Position numbers and translations under genes: made by a program
Assembly: GCA_963422745.1 (NCBI GenBank)
Contig: OY730477.1
Location: forward strand, 1,178,001 to 1,242,000
Length of the DNA: 64,000 nt
Direction: 5' to 3'
Source: G963422745 sp963422745
GTDB lineage: Bacteria > Actinomycetota > Acidimicrobiia > Acidimicrobiales > Aldehydirespiratoraceae
The notes under the pieces: generated by a model
Seen by the model: only the letters and a program-made list of their open reading frames with translations
What the model was told of the DNA's origin: nothing
The model's database searches: none
Shown: positions 42,291 through 51,074 of the stretch, one piece after another
Numbering within the stretch: position 1 is the stretch's first letter
How the letters are laid out: each line of letters starts with the position of its first letter

Positions 42291-43149
42291 AGTGTCTGGC
42301 CCCGGGACCTAGCGGTGCGCGAATGCCTCGAAACTCCCAGTCGCCGCCTAGCGCCGTGGACCGGACCTCCTCGGAGCACGATACCTGTGCACCGACGTCG
42401 GTGCGGATCGGGGTTGGGCCGCTCACGATCGTGTTGGTGAGTTCGCCCAGACCCTCCACCCGAACCGTCACCTCGTCGCCGGGCTGCACCGGCCGTGAAT
42501 TCGCCGGGGTGCCGGACAACACGATGTCGCCTGGAACCAAGGTGATGGTGCGGGCAAGGTCAGCTACGAGGTAGTGCATGTCCCATTGCATCTCCGCAGT
42601 GCTGGCGTCCTGTCTGGCCACGCCGTTAACGAAGGTCGTTATCCGCTTATCGTTCGGATTCCAGTCGGTCACAACACCGGGACCGACCGGGCAGAGGGTG
42701 TCGCTTCCCTTCACCCGCAGCATCGAACCGGCATCGGTGTCGCGGAAATCGTGCAGGCCGTAATCGTTGGCGACGCTGTACCCGGCGATGTAGTCACCAG
42801 CCTCGAAGGGAGCCACGTTGCGACAAGTCCTGCCGATCACGATGGCGATCTCGCCTTCATAGTTGAGCCATTCACATCCCTGCGGACGCACCACGTCGGC
42901 ACCGTGCCCGCTCAGAGATGTGATCGGTTTGTGAAAGTATGTGGGGGCAGCAGGGAGCTTGGTCATGAACTCGTCAACCCGGCTGCGGTAGTTGAGGTGA
43001 ATGCAGATGATCTTGGTGGGCTGCACGGGAGCGAGATGAACAGCCGAGGAAATGCTGACGTTGCGGCCATCTCCAGCAATGAGCTTGTCGCCTGAGCGAA
43101 CCACCTCCGTTGGGTAGCCATCAAGCAGGATCCGTCGATATTCGCTCAT
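42268..43149 (-). CDS. Fumarylacetoacetate hydrolase family protein (HpcE-like)
   Basis: 293 residues. The family isomerises, hydrates or decarboxylates beta-keto and ring-cleavage acids with Mg or Mn. Metal-site segment NYEGEIAIVIGR, the GYSVANDYGLHDFR segment, and VLSGTPANSRPVQPGDEVTV are typical. With an HpaE-like dehydrogenase downstream it would act as 5-carboxymethyl-2-oxo-hex-3-ene-dioate decarboxylase/isomerase (inference). A TAGTCT -10-like box lies 8 nt before the ATG on the minus strand, and no Shine-Dalgarno sequence is seen, so its mRNA may also be leaderless. Confidence 0.88.
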   Translation of the reverse strand: MSEYRRILLDGYPTEVVRSGDKLIAGDGRNVSISSAVHLAPVQPTKIICIHLNYRSRVDEFMTKLPAAPTYFHKPITSLSGHGADVVRPQGCEWLNYEGEIAIVIGRTCRNVAPFEAGDYIAGYSVANDYGLHDFRDTDAGSMLRVKGSDTLCPVGPGVVTDWNPNDKRITTFVNGVARQDASTAEMQWDMHYLVADLARTITLVPGDIVLSGTPANSRPVQPGDEVTVRVEGLGELTNTIVSGPTPIRTDVGAQVSCSEEVRSTALGGDWEFRGIRAPLGPGARHYDSTLDE

Positions 43150-43368
43150 GAGCGGCGAGACTAGTTGGCCACGTCACTGTGTGGACACCCAATCGGGGTA
43201 GACCAAAGACAGTCCTATCGCCGACTGAGAGCACCGAGAAACGGCAGATCGCAGCACAGCAGATCGCAGCACAATTGAATGGACGGAGGTGACGTGGAAC
43301 ACCACCACAAATTGCGACAAGGTCTCTGCTGGATGCGACAACTACGCCCTGACGCTTTCCAAACGGCT

Positions 43369-43395
43369 CTCCGCCATGGGCCGCCGATGGCGGAG
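43369..43395. other. Hairpin in the gap between FAH-family and E2 genes
   Basis: CTCCGCCAT and ATGGCGGAG form a perfect 9-bp stem with a 9-base loop, 69 bp beyond the E2 stop codon in the direction of transcription. No T-run follows, so it is at best a weak or factor-dependent terminator. The remaining gap 43150-43463 holds no gene; AGATCGCAGCACA is directly repeated near 43243-43272. Confidence 0.45.
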
Positions 43396-43463
43396 AGGTA
43401 ACCGGCAACACCAACGGGGAGAAAAAAGACTCTGATTCGCAATACAAAATTAGCTGCGCCGTA

Positions 43464-45071
43464 TCAGATAAGGCCGATCGCTGGGACCTCGAGATGCTCC
43501 CGAAGCTGGGTGAGGAACCGTCCGGCGTCGCCGCCGTCAACGATGCGGTGGTCGAACGTGGCTGAAATGGTCAGGTTCGTAGCCTCAACAGGGTTCCCGT
43601 TACGAAGCACCACCACCTGACGAGCCTGACCCAAGGCCAGAATTGTGCTGGTGCCGATAGGCAGGATCGGCGTGCCTGCCTGTATCCCTACGGCACCGAC
43701 GTTGTTGACCGTGCAGGTAGCCCGGGTCAAGTCCGCTGCGGCGATCGACCGGTCCCGTGCCGCGGCGGCCAGGCGGCTGATCTCACGAGCAAGCTCGGCG
43801 GCGGAGCGTGCATCCGCGTCACGCACAACAGGCACCCTCAATCCTGTGGGGGTATCAATTGCCACCCCGATGTCGAACCGGCCGAAATAGACCACATCGT
43901 CGCCGTCGGTTGCAGCGTTCATTATTGGATGATCACGCAGGACCGGTATCAGCAGCGCCACAAACACAGCGTCCAAAGGCACAGGTTCGGCGAGTCGATC
44001 CGCCAAAGCTGCCCGGGTTTCGAGCAAGCCAGCGGCGTTGATCTCCACCATCGCTGTGAACTGAGGGATCTTCTGAACAGATTCGCTTAGATGCGCCGAA
44101 ATCGCCCGGCGGGTGGTTGACAAGCGCTCACGCCTGTCGACGGTACGTCTCAGATCGGCAAGGGTGATCGAACCGCCCGGTCCGGTCCCTTCCACGTCGG
44201 AAAGCTTGATGCCGCGCTGGCGGGCCTCACGGCGGATCTTGGGCATTGCCAGTACCTGCGTCTTCGGATCGGTGTCGGGTGCATCCTCTGGCGCGTCAGC
44301 CGAGACCTGTTGTTCGCCGATCACGGCCTCTACATCTGCGCGCATTATCCGACCGCCGGGGCCGCTTCCGGTGAGCTCGGACAGCGACACCGCATGGCCA
44401 GCAGCGAGCCGCCTGACGACGGGGGAAACGAGCAGGCCCTTGGCTGCGCGATTTTCGAGTTCGGTGGTCTCAACAGCGGGGTTGGCAACGGACTTGGGAT
44501 CGGTGGGGTTAGCAACGGGATCGTGCCCGGTGGGGTTAGCAATGGGCTTGGGAATGTGCTCGGTGGGGTCGGCAACGTCGGAAGCCGATGACGGGGATAG
44601 GGTCACCGCGCGCTTGGGAACGTGGCTGGCGGGGTTAGCAACGGGATCGTGCCCGGTGGGGTTGGCGGGGTTGGCAACGGGCTTGGCACGGTTGGTAACG
44701 GGGTTGGCGAGGTTGGCAACGGGCTTGGGATCGTCTGCAGTCGCCGACGCCACACCTGGACCAGGGCTTGTGGCCGGACTAGGGCTTGTGGCCGGTTCGG
44801 GGCCTACCTCAGCGAACTGTGAAAGCATCTCGGTCGGCTCTCCCACCACCACAAGAGGTGCCCCTACCGAGACCACCTCACCAGCGGCAGCACCGAGTCT
44901 GAGAACAGTTCCCCGGTAAGGCGACGTCAGCTCTACAACAGACTTATCGGTCTCGACCGAGCAGATCACCTGGTCAACCTCAACCCGATCGCCAACAGCT
45001 ACGAACCATTCAACGACCACACCCTCAACCATCGTGTCGCCGACAGTCGGAAGCACAAAGACGTCAGCCAT
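43464..45071 (-). CDS. Dihydrolipoamide acyltransferase E2 with two subunit-binding domains
   Basis: 535 residues, core of a 2-oxoacid dehydrogenase complex. Domain order: lipoyl domain (1-77, lipoyl Lys43 in ETDKSVVE); a long flexible linker of ANP/VAN/TGHDP repeats (about 80-210); a peripheral-subunit-binding domain (SPVVRRLAAGHAVSLSEL, GSGPGGRI); a second, similar domain (MPKIRREARQRGIKLSDVEG, GTGPGGSI); catalytic domain with FDHRIVDGG (His508, Asp512). Two binding domains in one E2 are unusual. The linker is coded by DNA repeats (GGGGTTAGCAACGG-type, 44470-44740). It follows E1 by 11 bp in the same operon. The acyl substrate (branched-chain or pyruvate) is not fixed by sequence. No E3 gene is present here. 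Confidence 0.92.
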   Translation of the reverse strand: MADVFVLPTVGDTMVEGVVVEWFVAVGDRVEVDQVICSVETDKSVVELTSPYRGTVLRLGAAAGEVVSVGAPLVVVGEPTEMLSQFAEVGPEPATSPSPATSPGPGVASATADDPKPVANLANPVTNRAKPVANPANPTGHDPVANPASHVPKRAVTLSPSSASDVADPTEHIPKPIANPTGHDPVANPTDPKSVANPAVETTELENRAAKGLLVSPVVRRLAAGHAVSLSELTGSGPGGRIMRADVEAVIGEQQVSADAPEDAPDTDPKTQVLAMPKIRREARQRGIKLSDVEGTGPGGSITLADLRRTVDRRERLSTTRRAISAHLSESVQKIPQFTAMVEINAAGLLETRAALADRLAEPVPLDAVFVALLIPVLRDHPIMNAATDGDDVVYFGRFDIGVAIDTPTGLRVPVVRDADARSAAELAREISRLAAAARDRSIAAADLTRATCTVNNVGAVGIQAGTPILPIGTSTILALGQARQVVVLRNGNPVEATNLTISATFDHRIVDGGDAGRFLTQLREHLEVPAIGLI

Positions 45072-45082
45072 GTTGAACCCGA

Positions 45083-47188
45083 TCAGCCAGCCATTGCCCG
45101 ACGAATGCCTGCTGCGATCCGCTCAGAGGAGATCACCGAGTGGGTCTCCAACTGTGTAGGACCCCAGAACACATCAATGTGGCCCACCCGAACCGGGGGC
45201 GCTTCCAACAGGTAAGCGCCCTGCTCGGCGACCGTGGCAACGATCTCAGCGCCGACGCCGCCACTGAGGTGATCTTCGTGAGCGACAACGAGCCGCCCGG
45301 TCCGCTCAACGCTGGTCATGATCGTCTCATCGTCGAATGGGTACAGGGTGCGCAGGTCTATCACCTCGACTGAAACACCGTCAGCAACAAGAGCCTCGGC
45401 TGCGGCCACAGCTTCATGCTGCGGCGGCCCGAAGGTGACCACTGTGACGTCGTCACCTCGCCGACGCACAGCGGCTCGTCCGAAAGGAATTGAGTACTGC
45501 CCAACCGGAACCTCGGAGTACAGGCCTCGATACAAAGCAATCGGCTCGAAGAAGATGACCGGGTCCGGACTACCAAGCGCGGTCTGCAGCAGTCCCGCAG
45601 CGTCATAGGGCGTCGACGGGTAGACAACGACCAGCCCTGGGGAGTGCACGAAGTAGCTCTCCGGAGAGTCGGTATGGAACTCGTATGCTTCAATGTTGGT
45701 TCCAACCGGCATCCGGATCACAACTGGTGCGGTGAGCTCACCTCGGTAACGCCACCGGATCCGTCCCGCATGGCCGATTATCTGATCAAAAGCCGGATAC
45801 GCGAACCCGGCGAACTCGATCTCGGCGACCGGGCGGTACCCGGCCATAGCCATGCCAACTGCGGTCCCGACAATTCCGGTCTCGCACAAAGGGGTGTCGA
45901 TCACTCGTGTCTCGCCGAATTGTTCCAGTAGTCGCTGCGTCACCCTGAACACTCCGCCCTCTTGCGCGACATCCTCACCCAAGGCGATTAGCCTGGGATC
46001 TCTGCGGAAAGCCGCTGCCAGGGTCGTGTTCAGCGCTTCGGTCAGATCCAAGCGTCGCGTCTCGCCTATGGGCGTAGGCTCTGGGCCGATCTCCCAAACC
46101 CGTGCGGGCTCAATATCGGTGGGCGGGTCGCCCAGGTCGGCCTGTTCTTGGCGTAGCTGGCGCAGCAGTCGCTTCGGAATACGGTCAAAGAGTTGGTTAG
46201 GCGAAAAGTCCCGCCCCACCCGAGGTCGTGCCTCAAGGTCTCCAATTGTCGACTCCAGTTCAGCCCCAAGGCAGCTGCGCATCTCGTCATGGCGGTTGGC
46301 ATCGAAGAGTCCTCGGCCAGCCAAGAACTTCCGCATGCGGATCAGCGGATCCTTGGCGTGCCACTGCGCCTCCTCCTCGCCACTTCGATAGACCGGGTCG
46401 CCGTCATAGGTTGAATGAGGTGCGTAACGGTAGGTGAGCATCTCAACGAGGGTCGGTCCTGCGCCATCCGACGCCCTGGCCACAGCCTCGGTGGTGACCG
46501 CGTACATGGCCAGCGGGTCCATCCCGTCTACGCGCACACCCCTAAAGCCATATGCCTGAGCCTTGTGGGCAAGGGTCTCGGCCGCGGTCTGCTTGTGCAG
46601 AGGCGTTGACTGGGCGACCTGGTTGTTTTGGCATAAAAAGACCGTGGGTGTACGCCAAACACCTGCGAAGTTCATGGCTGCGTGAAAATCGGACTCGGAG
46701 GTGGCACCGTCACCGAAGATTGCCATCGCAACGCAATCCAGCCCGCTCAACGTGTTTGCGTAACCGAATCCGACTGCGTGAGGAAGATGCGTCCCGATAG
46801 TTGCGTTGAGGCGGGTGATCCGGTATCGGTGCACGTCCCAGAGATCTGCGTCGTCAGGAACGCCAAGCCACAATCCGACTATGGCTCGTAGATCCATTCC
46901 ACGAGCAACCCAGAAACCCAGCTCGCGGTAGGCGGTGAAGATCCAGTCGGTAGGCCGCAATGCAAGAGCAGCCCCCACCCCCGCTTCCTGGCCACTTGAC
47001 TGGTAATACGCAGGGATCCGGCCCTGGCGCTGAAGGTTGAGTAGCTTTTCGTCAACGATCCGGCTGGTCAACATCTTGCGGTAGATGTCAACTAGGACCT
47101 CGTCGGACAGATCCGGCGGGTCATCAACCAACTCGCCGTCGGCATTGAGAATTCGACGCAAGTTGCTGCTGGGCTGCTCAGCTGGCAT
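45083..47188 (-). CDS. 2-oxoacid dehydrogenase E1, alpha and beta subunits fused
   Basis: 701 residues. It decarboxylates a 2-oxoacid with thiamine diphosphate and passes the acyl group to E2. The N-terminal half is an E1-alpha (YYQSSGQEA, thiamine-Mg motif from GDGATSESDFH to CQNN, HKQTAAETLAHKAQAYG). After about residue 360 an E1-beta follows (GEDVAQEGGVFRVT, ETGIVGTAVGMAMAG, EDHLSGGVGAEI). Fused E1 occurs in some actinobacteria and Bacteroidetes. First gene of the E1-E2 operon, divergent from the SDR/Lrp pair across a 92-bp region with an inverted repeat. Branched-chain 2-oxoacid use would fit the nearby Liv-type transporter (inference). Confidence 0.92.
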   Translation of the reverse strand: MPAEQPSSNLRRILNADGELVDDPPDLSDEVLVDIYRKMLTSRIVDEKLLNLQRQGRIPAYYQSSGQEAGVGAALALRPTDWIFTAYRELGFWVARGMDLRAIVGLWLGVPDDADLWDVHRYRITRLNATIGTHLPHAVGFGYANTLSGLDCVAMAIFGDGATSESDFHAAMNFAGVWRTPTVFLCQNNQVAQSTPLHKQTAAETLAHKAQAYGFRGVRVDGMDPLAMYAVTTEAVARASDGAGPTLVEMLTYRYAPHSTYDGDPVYRSGEEEAQWHAKDPLIRMRKFLAGRGLFDANRHDEMRSCLGAELESTIGDLEARPRVGRDFSPNQLFDRIPKRLLRQLRQEQADLGDPPTDIEPARVWEIGPEPTPIGETRRLDLTEALNTTLAAAFRRDPRLIALGEDVAQEGGVFRVTQRLLEQFGETRVIDTPLCETGIVGTAVGMAMAGYRPVAEIEFAGFAYPAFDQIIGHAGRIRWRYRGELTAPVVIRMPVGTNIEAYEFHTDSPESYFVHSPGLVVVYPSTPYDAAGLLQTALGSPDPVIFFEPIALYRGLYSEVPVGQYSIPFGRAAVRRRGDDVTVVTFGPPQHEAVAAAEALVADGVSVEVIDLRTLYPFDDETIMTSVERTGRLVVAHEDHLSGGVGAEIVATVAEQGAYLLEAPPVRVGHIDVFWGPTQLETHSVISSERIAAGIRRAMAG

Positions 47189-47224
47189 ATCGCTGATTCA
47201 TTGGCAGAAACTCTGAAGTTGTTG

Positions 47225-47263
47225 TGATTTCTTTGATGATGACTATTCCTCGCAAGGAAATCA
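47225..47263. promoter_or_regulatory. Inverted repeat in the divergent E1/SDR promoter region
   Basis: TGATTTCTTTG (47225-47235) and CAAGGAAATCA (47253-47263) are 11-bp arms with one mismatch and a 17-bp spacer. It lies between two divergent starts, next to a gene for an Lrp/AsnC regulator. TGATTTCCTT recurs at 49096 upstream of the transporter gene. TAACGT at 47269-47274 is a -10-like box 6 nt before the SDR GTG. An Lrp-type operator is inferred. Confidence 0.5.
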
Positions 47264-47280
47264 AAGGCTAACGTTGCTTT

Positions 47281-48099
47281 GTGATGGCTGAACCCGCGGA
47301 CCGCGAGTCGGAGGACAACAGATCCGGTCACAGCGACCTGTTTTCTGTGGCTGGCAGCCGGGTGGTTATAGTCGGCGGGACCGCGGGTATCGGCCTGGCT
47401 GTGGCTGCACACCTCGCAAACGCGGGTGCCAAGGTGGTCATAACAGGCCGCAGGCCCGAAGGTTCCGCAATAGCGGCTGGTATTGGTGCGCGTTTCGTGG
47501 TCATGGACGTGGCTGACACGGCTTCGGTCAAGGCCGGTTTCGCCACGATCATTGACACCATGGCCACTATCGACTGCCTAGTGCTGAACGCCGGTGTTGA
47601 TGAGCACCACGGTGAGATTGACCGATTGGATCTCAGCGTCTTCGAACATGTGATGAATGTCAACACTATGGGCGTGGTGAGGGCGATGGCAGCCGGTGTG
47701 GGTGCCATGCGATCCGGGGGATCGGTGGTGGTCACCAGTTCGCCTGCTGGCTCTGTCACAACGCCAGCCATGGGTGCCTACTCGGCGTCCAAGGCTGCGG
47801 TGGACATGCTCGTACGGGTTTGGGCTCTTGAGCTCGGTCCCAAAGGAATCAGGGTCAATGCCGTCCTGCCAGGCATCGTGGACACTGAGATGCAGTCCGC
47901 CTCGTCGCCTGACATTGAACTCATTCGTCGAATGACCGCCACCGGGAGACATCGCCAAGCCGCGGACATGGTGCCCGTCTTTCATTTCCTGGCGAGCGAC
48001 GCCAGCACCACATTGACAGGTTCCTTGGTCGGTGCCCATGACGGTATCTTGGCGGGATACAGCCATGAGCTTCTTGCACGCCTCGGTGCTGATCTCTGA
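47281..48099 (+). CDS. Short-chain dehydrogenase/reductase
   Basis: 272 residues, classical SDR. Nucleotide-binding VIVGGTAGIGLA, LNAGV, catalytic Ser in VVTSSPAG and YSASKAAVD are present. It oxidises or reduces an alcohol/ketone with NAD(P). GTG 47281 and ATG 47284 are both possible; the GTG fits the 6-nt spacing from the -10 box and no Shine-Dalgarno sequence is seen. The next gene, the Lrp regulator, starts 18 bp later, so the two are probably one operon. Substrate unknown. Confidence 0.88.
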   Translation: MMAEPADRESEDNRSGHSDLFSVAGSRVVIVGGTAGIGLAVAAHLANAGAKVVITGRRPEGSAIAAGIGARFVVMDVADTASVKAGFATIIDTMATIDCLVLNAGVDEHHGEIDRLDLSVFEHVMNVNTMGVVRAMAAGVGAMRSGGSVVVTSSPAGSVTTPAMGAYSASKAAVDMLVRVWALELGPKGIRVNAVLPGIVDTEMQSASSPDIELIRRMTATGRHRQAADMVPVFHFLASDASTTLTGSLVGAHDGILAGYSHELLARLGADL

Positions 48100-48117
48100 G
48101 GCGCTAAAGGGAAGGAC

Positions 48118-49068
48118 ATGGCGATGGTTGCTCCAGCCCAGCACCTTGACGCTACGGATCGGGTGCTGATCCGTGAGCTGATCCGAGACGGCCGGGTGAC
48201 TTACGCCAAACTTGCACCTCTGGTTGGGCTCAGTCAGGCTTCGGTGCGCAGCCGCGTCAAGCGTCTGATAGACGAGCGGCTGATCGTGGTGACCGGCCGC
48301 GTTGATCCCGCCACTTTCGGACTTGGTGTTTTCGCTTTTGCCTTTGTGGAAGTCAACCGCGAGGTCGACAAGACCGCTGCGCTGATCGGCGAGGTTGACT
48401 CAGCCGTTTTTGTAGTCATCGGGACAGGCCGTTTCGATCTGCTCGTAGAGCTTCGCTGCGGAGACCAGCACCAGCTTCTCGATGCACTGGACCGTCTGCG
48501 TGTCATTGAAGGGGTCGCTCGGGTGCAGTCGGCGACGGTGCTTCACTACGACAAGCAGGATTGGACCGGTGTCGGCCAGCGTCAATCCAAGCCACAGCCC
48601 GCGGCGGCCTTGCCCTCCCCCAAGGTCCTTGAAGACATTGACCGTGCCCTTCTCAGTGAGCTAATTGCCGATGGAAGGGTCAGTTACGCCGCTCTGGCCC
48701 GCCTTGTCGGGCTTTCGCAGGCTGCTGTTCGCGAACGGGTGATTGACCTCATCGGGTCTCGGGTGATCGCTATTGCAGCTCACCCTGTGCCTGAGGCCAT
48801 GGGCATCGCTGGCTTTGCAGCGGTAGCAATCAGGGTCCACGCTCCGGTTGCTCCCATAGTCTCGGCCATGGTGGCCCTGGCCGAGACCACACTCGTGGCC
48901 CGGACTCTTGGTCGGTTTGATGTCTTGGCCGAGATCTGGTTCGAAGATTATGATCATCTCGCGGAGGTCCTCGAGATCCTGAGAGATCTACCGCAGGTGG
49001 CGTCGGTTGACACCGCCCCGTATCTGCGGATCGCTAAGGAAGAGTTCGGCTCGGGATTCCGACCGTGA
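48118..49068 (+). CDS. Lrp/AsnC-family regulator with two complete modules
   Basis: 316 residues, about twice the usual 150. Each half has an AsnC-type helix-turn-helix (LDATDRVLIRELIRDGRVTY...LSQASVRSRVKRL; then DIDRALLSELIADGRVSY...LSQAAVRERVIDL) followed by a RAM effector-binding domain (FAFAFVEVNREV and FAAVAIRVHAPV segments). It is a tandem internal duplication; both helix-turn-helix parts look intact. GGGAAGGA precedes the ATG. A likely local regulator of the E1-E2 operon, the SDR and the Liv-type transporter, with an amino acid or oxoacid as effector (inference). Confidence 0.9.
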   Translation: MAMVAPAQHLDATDRVLIRELIRDGRVTYAKLAPLVGLSQASVRSRVKRLIDERLIVVTGRVDPATFGLGVFAFAFVEVNREVDKTAALIGEVDSAVFVVIGTGRFDLLVELRCGDQHQLLDALDRLRVIEGVARVQSATVLHYDKQDWTGVGQRQSKPQPAAALPSPKVLEDIDRALLSELIADGRVSYAALARLVGLSQAAVRERVIDLIGSRVIAIAAHPVPEAMGIAGFAAVAIRVHAPVAPIVSAMVALAETTLVARTLGRFDVLAEIWFEDYDHLAEVLEILRDLPQVASVDTAPYLRIAKEEFGSGFRP

Positions 49069-49095
49069 AGGTGCGATTTACTAATGAAGACTTGG

Positions 49096-49197
49096 TGATT
49101 TCCTTCTCGAACGAAGGATTCGTTACCACACTGTCCATTTTGCCATGGAATGGCTTCTACTCGGTCACGCAAATTGTTGTAGCGTGATTGTCATCAC
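49096..49197 (+). promoter_or_regulatory. Overlapping inverted repeats upstream of the ABC transporter
   Basis: TGATTTCCTT at 49096-49105 repeats an arm of the 47225 element. CCTTC-TCGAAC-GAAGG (49102-49117) and AACGAA-GGA-TTCGTT (49110-49124) are overlapping palindromes. GTGAT-TGTC-ATCAC (49184-49197) is a further one, close to the likely promoter. They are candidate binding sites for the Lrp-like protein encoded just upstream. Confidence 0.45.
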
Positions 49198-49245
49198 ACC
49201 CTGGATGCGCTCTGCGCCCAGGGGTCATAGGAGGCGAACCTGACG

Positions 49246-50610
49246 ATGAAATCACTGAGACCCAATCAATCACTGAGACCAACCAAGAGCGTGTTTAGGT
49301 TTCTGTGCTTGCTGGCAGCCGTGGTGCTCATTGCTGCGGCGTGCGGGTCAGATGACGACGACAATGGCGAAACTACCGGCATTAACGACATGCCACCTCC
49401 CGAATACACAGTCGCCCCCGACGACACGACCGCACCTGATGACACGACCCAAGACAATACGGACGCACCCAATGTCACGGACCCAAATGCTGCGAACGAC
49501 GCCCTCGAACCGGTCAAGGTCGGCCTGATCGCCCAGGACGAGGAACTGTTTGCCTTTCCGGAAGTCCGGGCAGTGAGCCAGGCATTTGTGGACTATTTCA
49601 ATGCTGAACACGCAGGTGCAGGAGGCCATCGCATTGAGCTGGTGGTGTGCGGCGCAGGCGACTCGCCGGAATCCCACGTTGGCTGTGCTCAGGAATTCGC
49701 CAACGACGATTCGGTTCACCTTGTCGTCAGTGCAGGCTTCGGCGCGAACTCAGCCGCGGCGAGTTCTGTGTTGGCCGAAACCGGCGTGCCGACAATCACG
49801 TTGGGGAACGACTTTGCCGACTTCTTGACCCCGGGGGTCTTTACATTCGATCCCGGGTTGCCTGGTCTGGCGCAGGTCTTCTTCGTCTTCATGAGCGAAA
49901 CCCGCGGGGACACCGAAATCACCTTGTTCATCGCCGATGACCCGGCGTTCGAACCGTTTGTACCAGCGCTTGAAGCTATAGGCGCTGCGAATGGCGTCAC
50001 CGTCAACGAGGTCATACGGTTAGGTTTCGAACCGGACCTGACCGGCCCGATCTCTGCGGCGAACCTTGACAATGACGGTTGGATGTTTGTGCTTGGCGAC
50101 GGTGCCCAGTGCACCGCCTCTGCGGCAGCCGTCGAAACTGTTGGGTATTCCGGGCATCTCTACGCCAACGACCTTTGTCTCGGCCAAGATGTCGTGGAGT
50201 CCGGTGTTGTTGACGGCTGGTCGGGACCGATTGTGTCGGCTGCGCCAACTGTCGACGGTGGCGAAGATGTAGAGCTGATTAATCGGGTGCTCGACACCTA
50301 CGGCGACGCTGGGGTACAGACGGCTGGTTTGGCAGGATGGGCGCTGGCCAACATCTACGCAGCCCGTGATGTCCTAACCGACGCCGGTCTGGCTGACTCG
50401 ACCCGCGAGACGGTCATGGAAGCCTTGAGTAGCTATTCCAGTGACGGTATTCCCGGTTTGGGACCGGTCTCGTGTCCCGGCCCGTCCGCCTGGACAGGTG
50501 CGTGCAACATGGCCCCACTTATGGTCACCGTCGATAATGGCGAACTCATCAGCCCGGACGGTTTCGTCCAATTGGACTTCAGCGAGCTCGACTTCCTGCT
50601 CGAAGGCTGA
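49246..50610 (+). CDS. ABC transporter substrate-binding lipoprotein (branched-chain amino-acid type)
   Basis: 454 residues. Lipobox LIAAAC with Cys33, then an acidic Asp/Thr/Pro-rich spacer (about 35-85) and a two-lobed periplasmic-binding domain of the LivJ/K type (VKVGLIAQDEELFAFPEVRAV, VLAETGVPTITLGND). AGGAGG lies 11 nt before the ATG. The first codons contain a duplicated AATCACTGAGACC giving KSLRPNQSLRP. It delivers substrate to the permease and ATPases that follow. Such proteins in actinobacteria bind amino acids, amides or aromatic acids, so the ligand is open. A strong hairpin after the stop separates it from the permease gene. Confidence 0.9.
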   Translation: MKSLRPNQSLRPTKSVFRFLCLLAAVVLIAAACGSDDDDNGETTGINDMPPPEYTVAPDDTTAPDDTTQDNTDAPNVTDPNAANDALEPVKVGLIAQDEELFAFPEVRAVSQAFVDYFNAEHAGAGGHRIELVVCGAGDSPESHVGCAQEFANDDSVHLVVSAGFGANSAAASSVLAETGVPTITLGNDFADFLTPGVFTFDPGLPGLAQVFFVFMSETRGDTEITLFIADDPAFEPFVPALEAIGAANGVTVNEVIRLGFEPDLTGPISAANLDNDGWMFVLGDGAQCTASAAAVETVGYSGHLYANDLCLGQDVVESGVVDGWSGPIVSAAPTVDGGEDVELINRVLDTYGDAGVQTAGLAGWALANIYAARDVLTDAGLADSTRETVMEALSSYSSDGIPGLGPVSCPGPSAWTGACNMAPLMVTVDNGELISPDGFVQLDFSELDFLLEG

Positions 50611-50622
50611 TTCAGATTGATG

Positions 50623-50659
50623 GCTGGGTTGACGAGAACAAGGGTCTCGTCAACCCAGC
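50623..50659 (+). terminator. 15-bp perfect hairpin after the binding-protein gene
   Basis: GCTGGGTTGACGAGA and TCTCGTCAACCCAGC form a perfect 15-bp stem with a 7-base loop, 13 bp after the stop codon, followed by GGTTGATTCTTG rather than a clean T-run. It probably attenuates transcription between the highly expressed binding protein and the permease, or stabilises the upstream mRNA. Confidence 0.7.
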
Positions 50660-50700
50660 AGGTTGATTCTTGCTCGACGCGCAACACCCAGCGGCGCCTT

Positions 50701-51074
50701 GTGAGCCCCAGACACGGTCCGTGTGGTGCCGGGTCGTGTGTGCCTAGATTGTTGCTGCCCCGGTCTGTGAGCCAAAGTCATGGCTTGTTTGGCGCCGGGT
50801 CGTGTGCGCCAAAGATGTTGCTGCCCCGGTCTGTGGTCTCTGGGCACGGTCTGTGTGGTACCGGGTCGTGTGCGCCAAAGATGTTCCTGCCCTGCTCTGT
50901 GAGCGCTTGGCACGGTTTGTGTGGGGCCGGGTCGCGGACCCGCGAAGGCGATGATCGCAACCTGGTGAGCGCCACGCACGGTCTGTGTGGTACCGGGTCG
51001 TGTGCGGCCAAGATGTTCCTGCCCTGCTCTGTGAGCGCCAGGCACGGTTTGTGCGGCGCCGGGTCATCACACCT
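50701..51074. repeat. 66-bp tandem repeat, nearly six copies, before the permease gene
   Basis: GTGAGCGCC-type units start at 50701, 50767, 50833, 50899, 50965 and 51031, with GCACGGT, GTGTGG, CCGGGTCGTGTGCG and AAGATGTTCCTGCCC inside. The last unit changes to GGGTCATCACACCT just before the permease ATG (51075). The units are more diverged than in the other arrays. No Shine-Dalgarno sequence is visible. Confidence 0.9.

Noticed and set aside
43369..43395. Rho-independent terminator for the E1-E2 operon
   Set aside because: The stem is perfect but no T-run follows on the transcribed strand. Recorded as a hairpin only.
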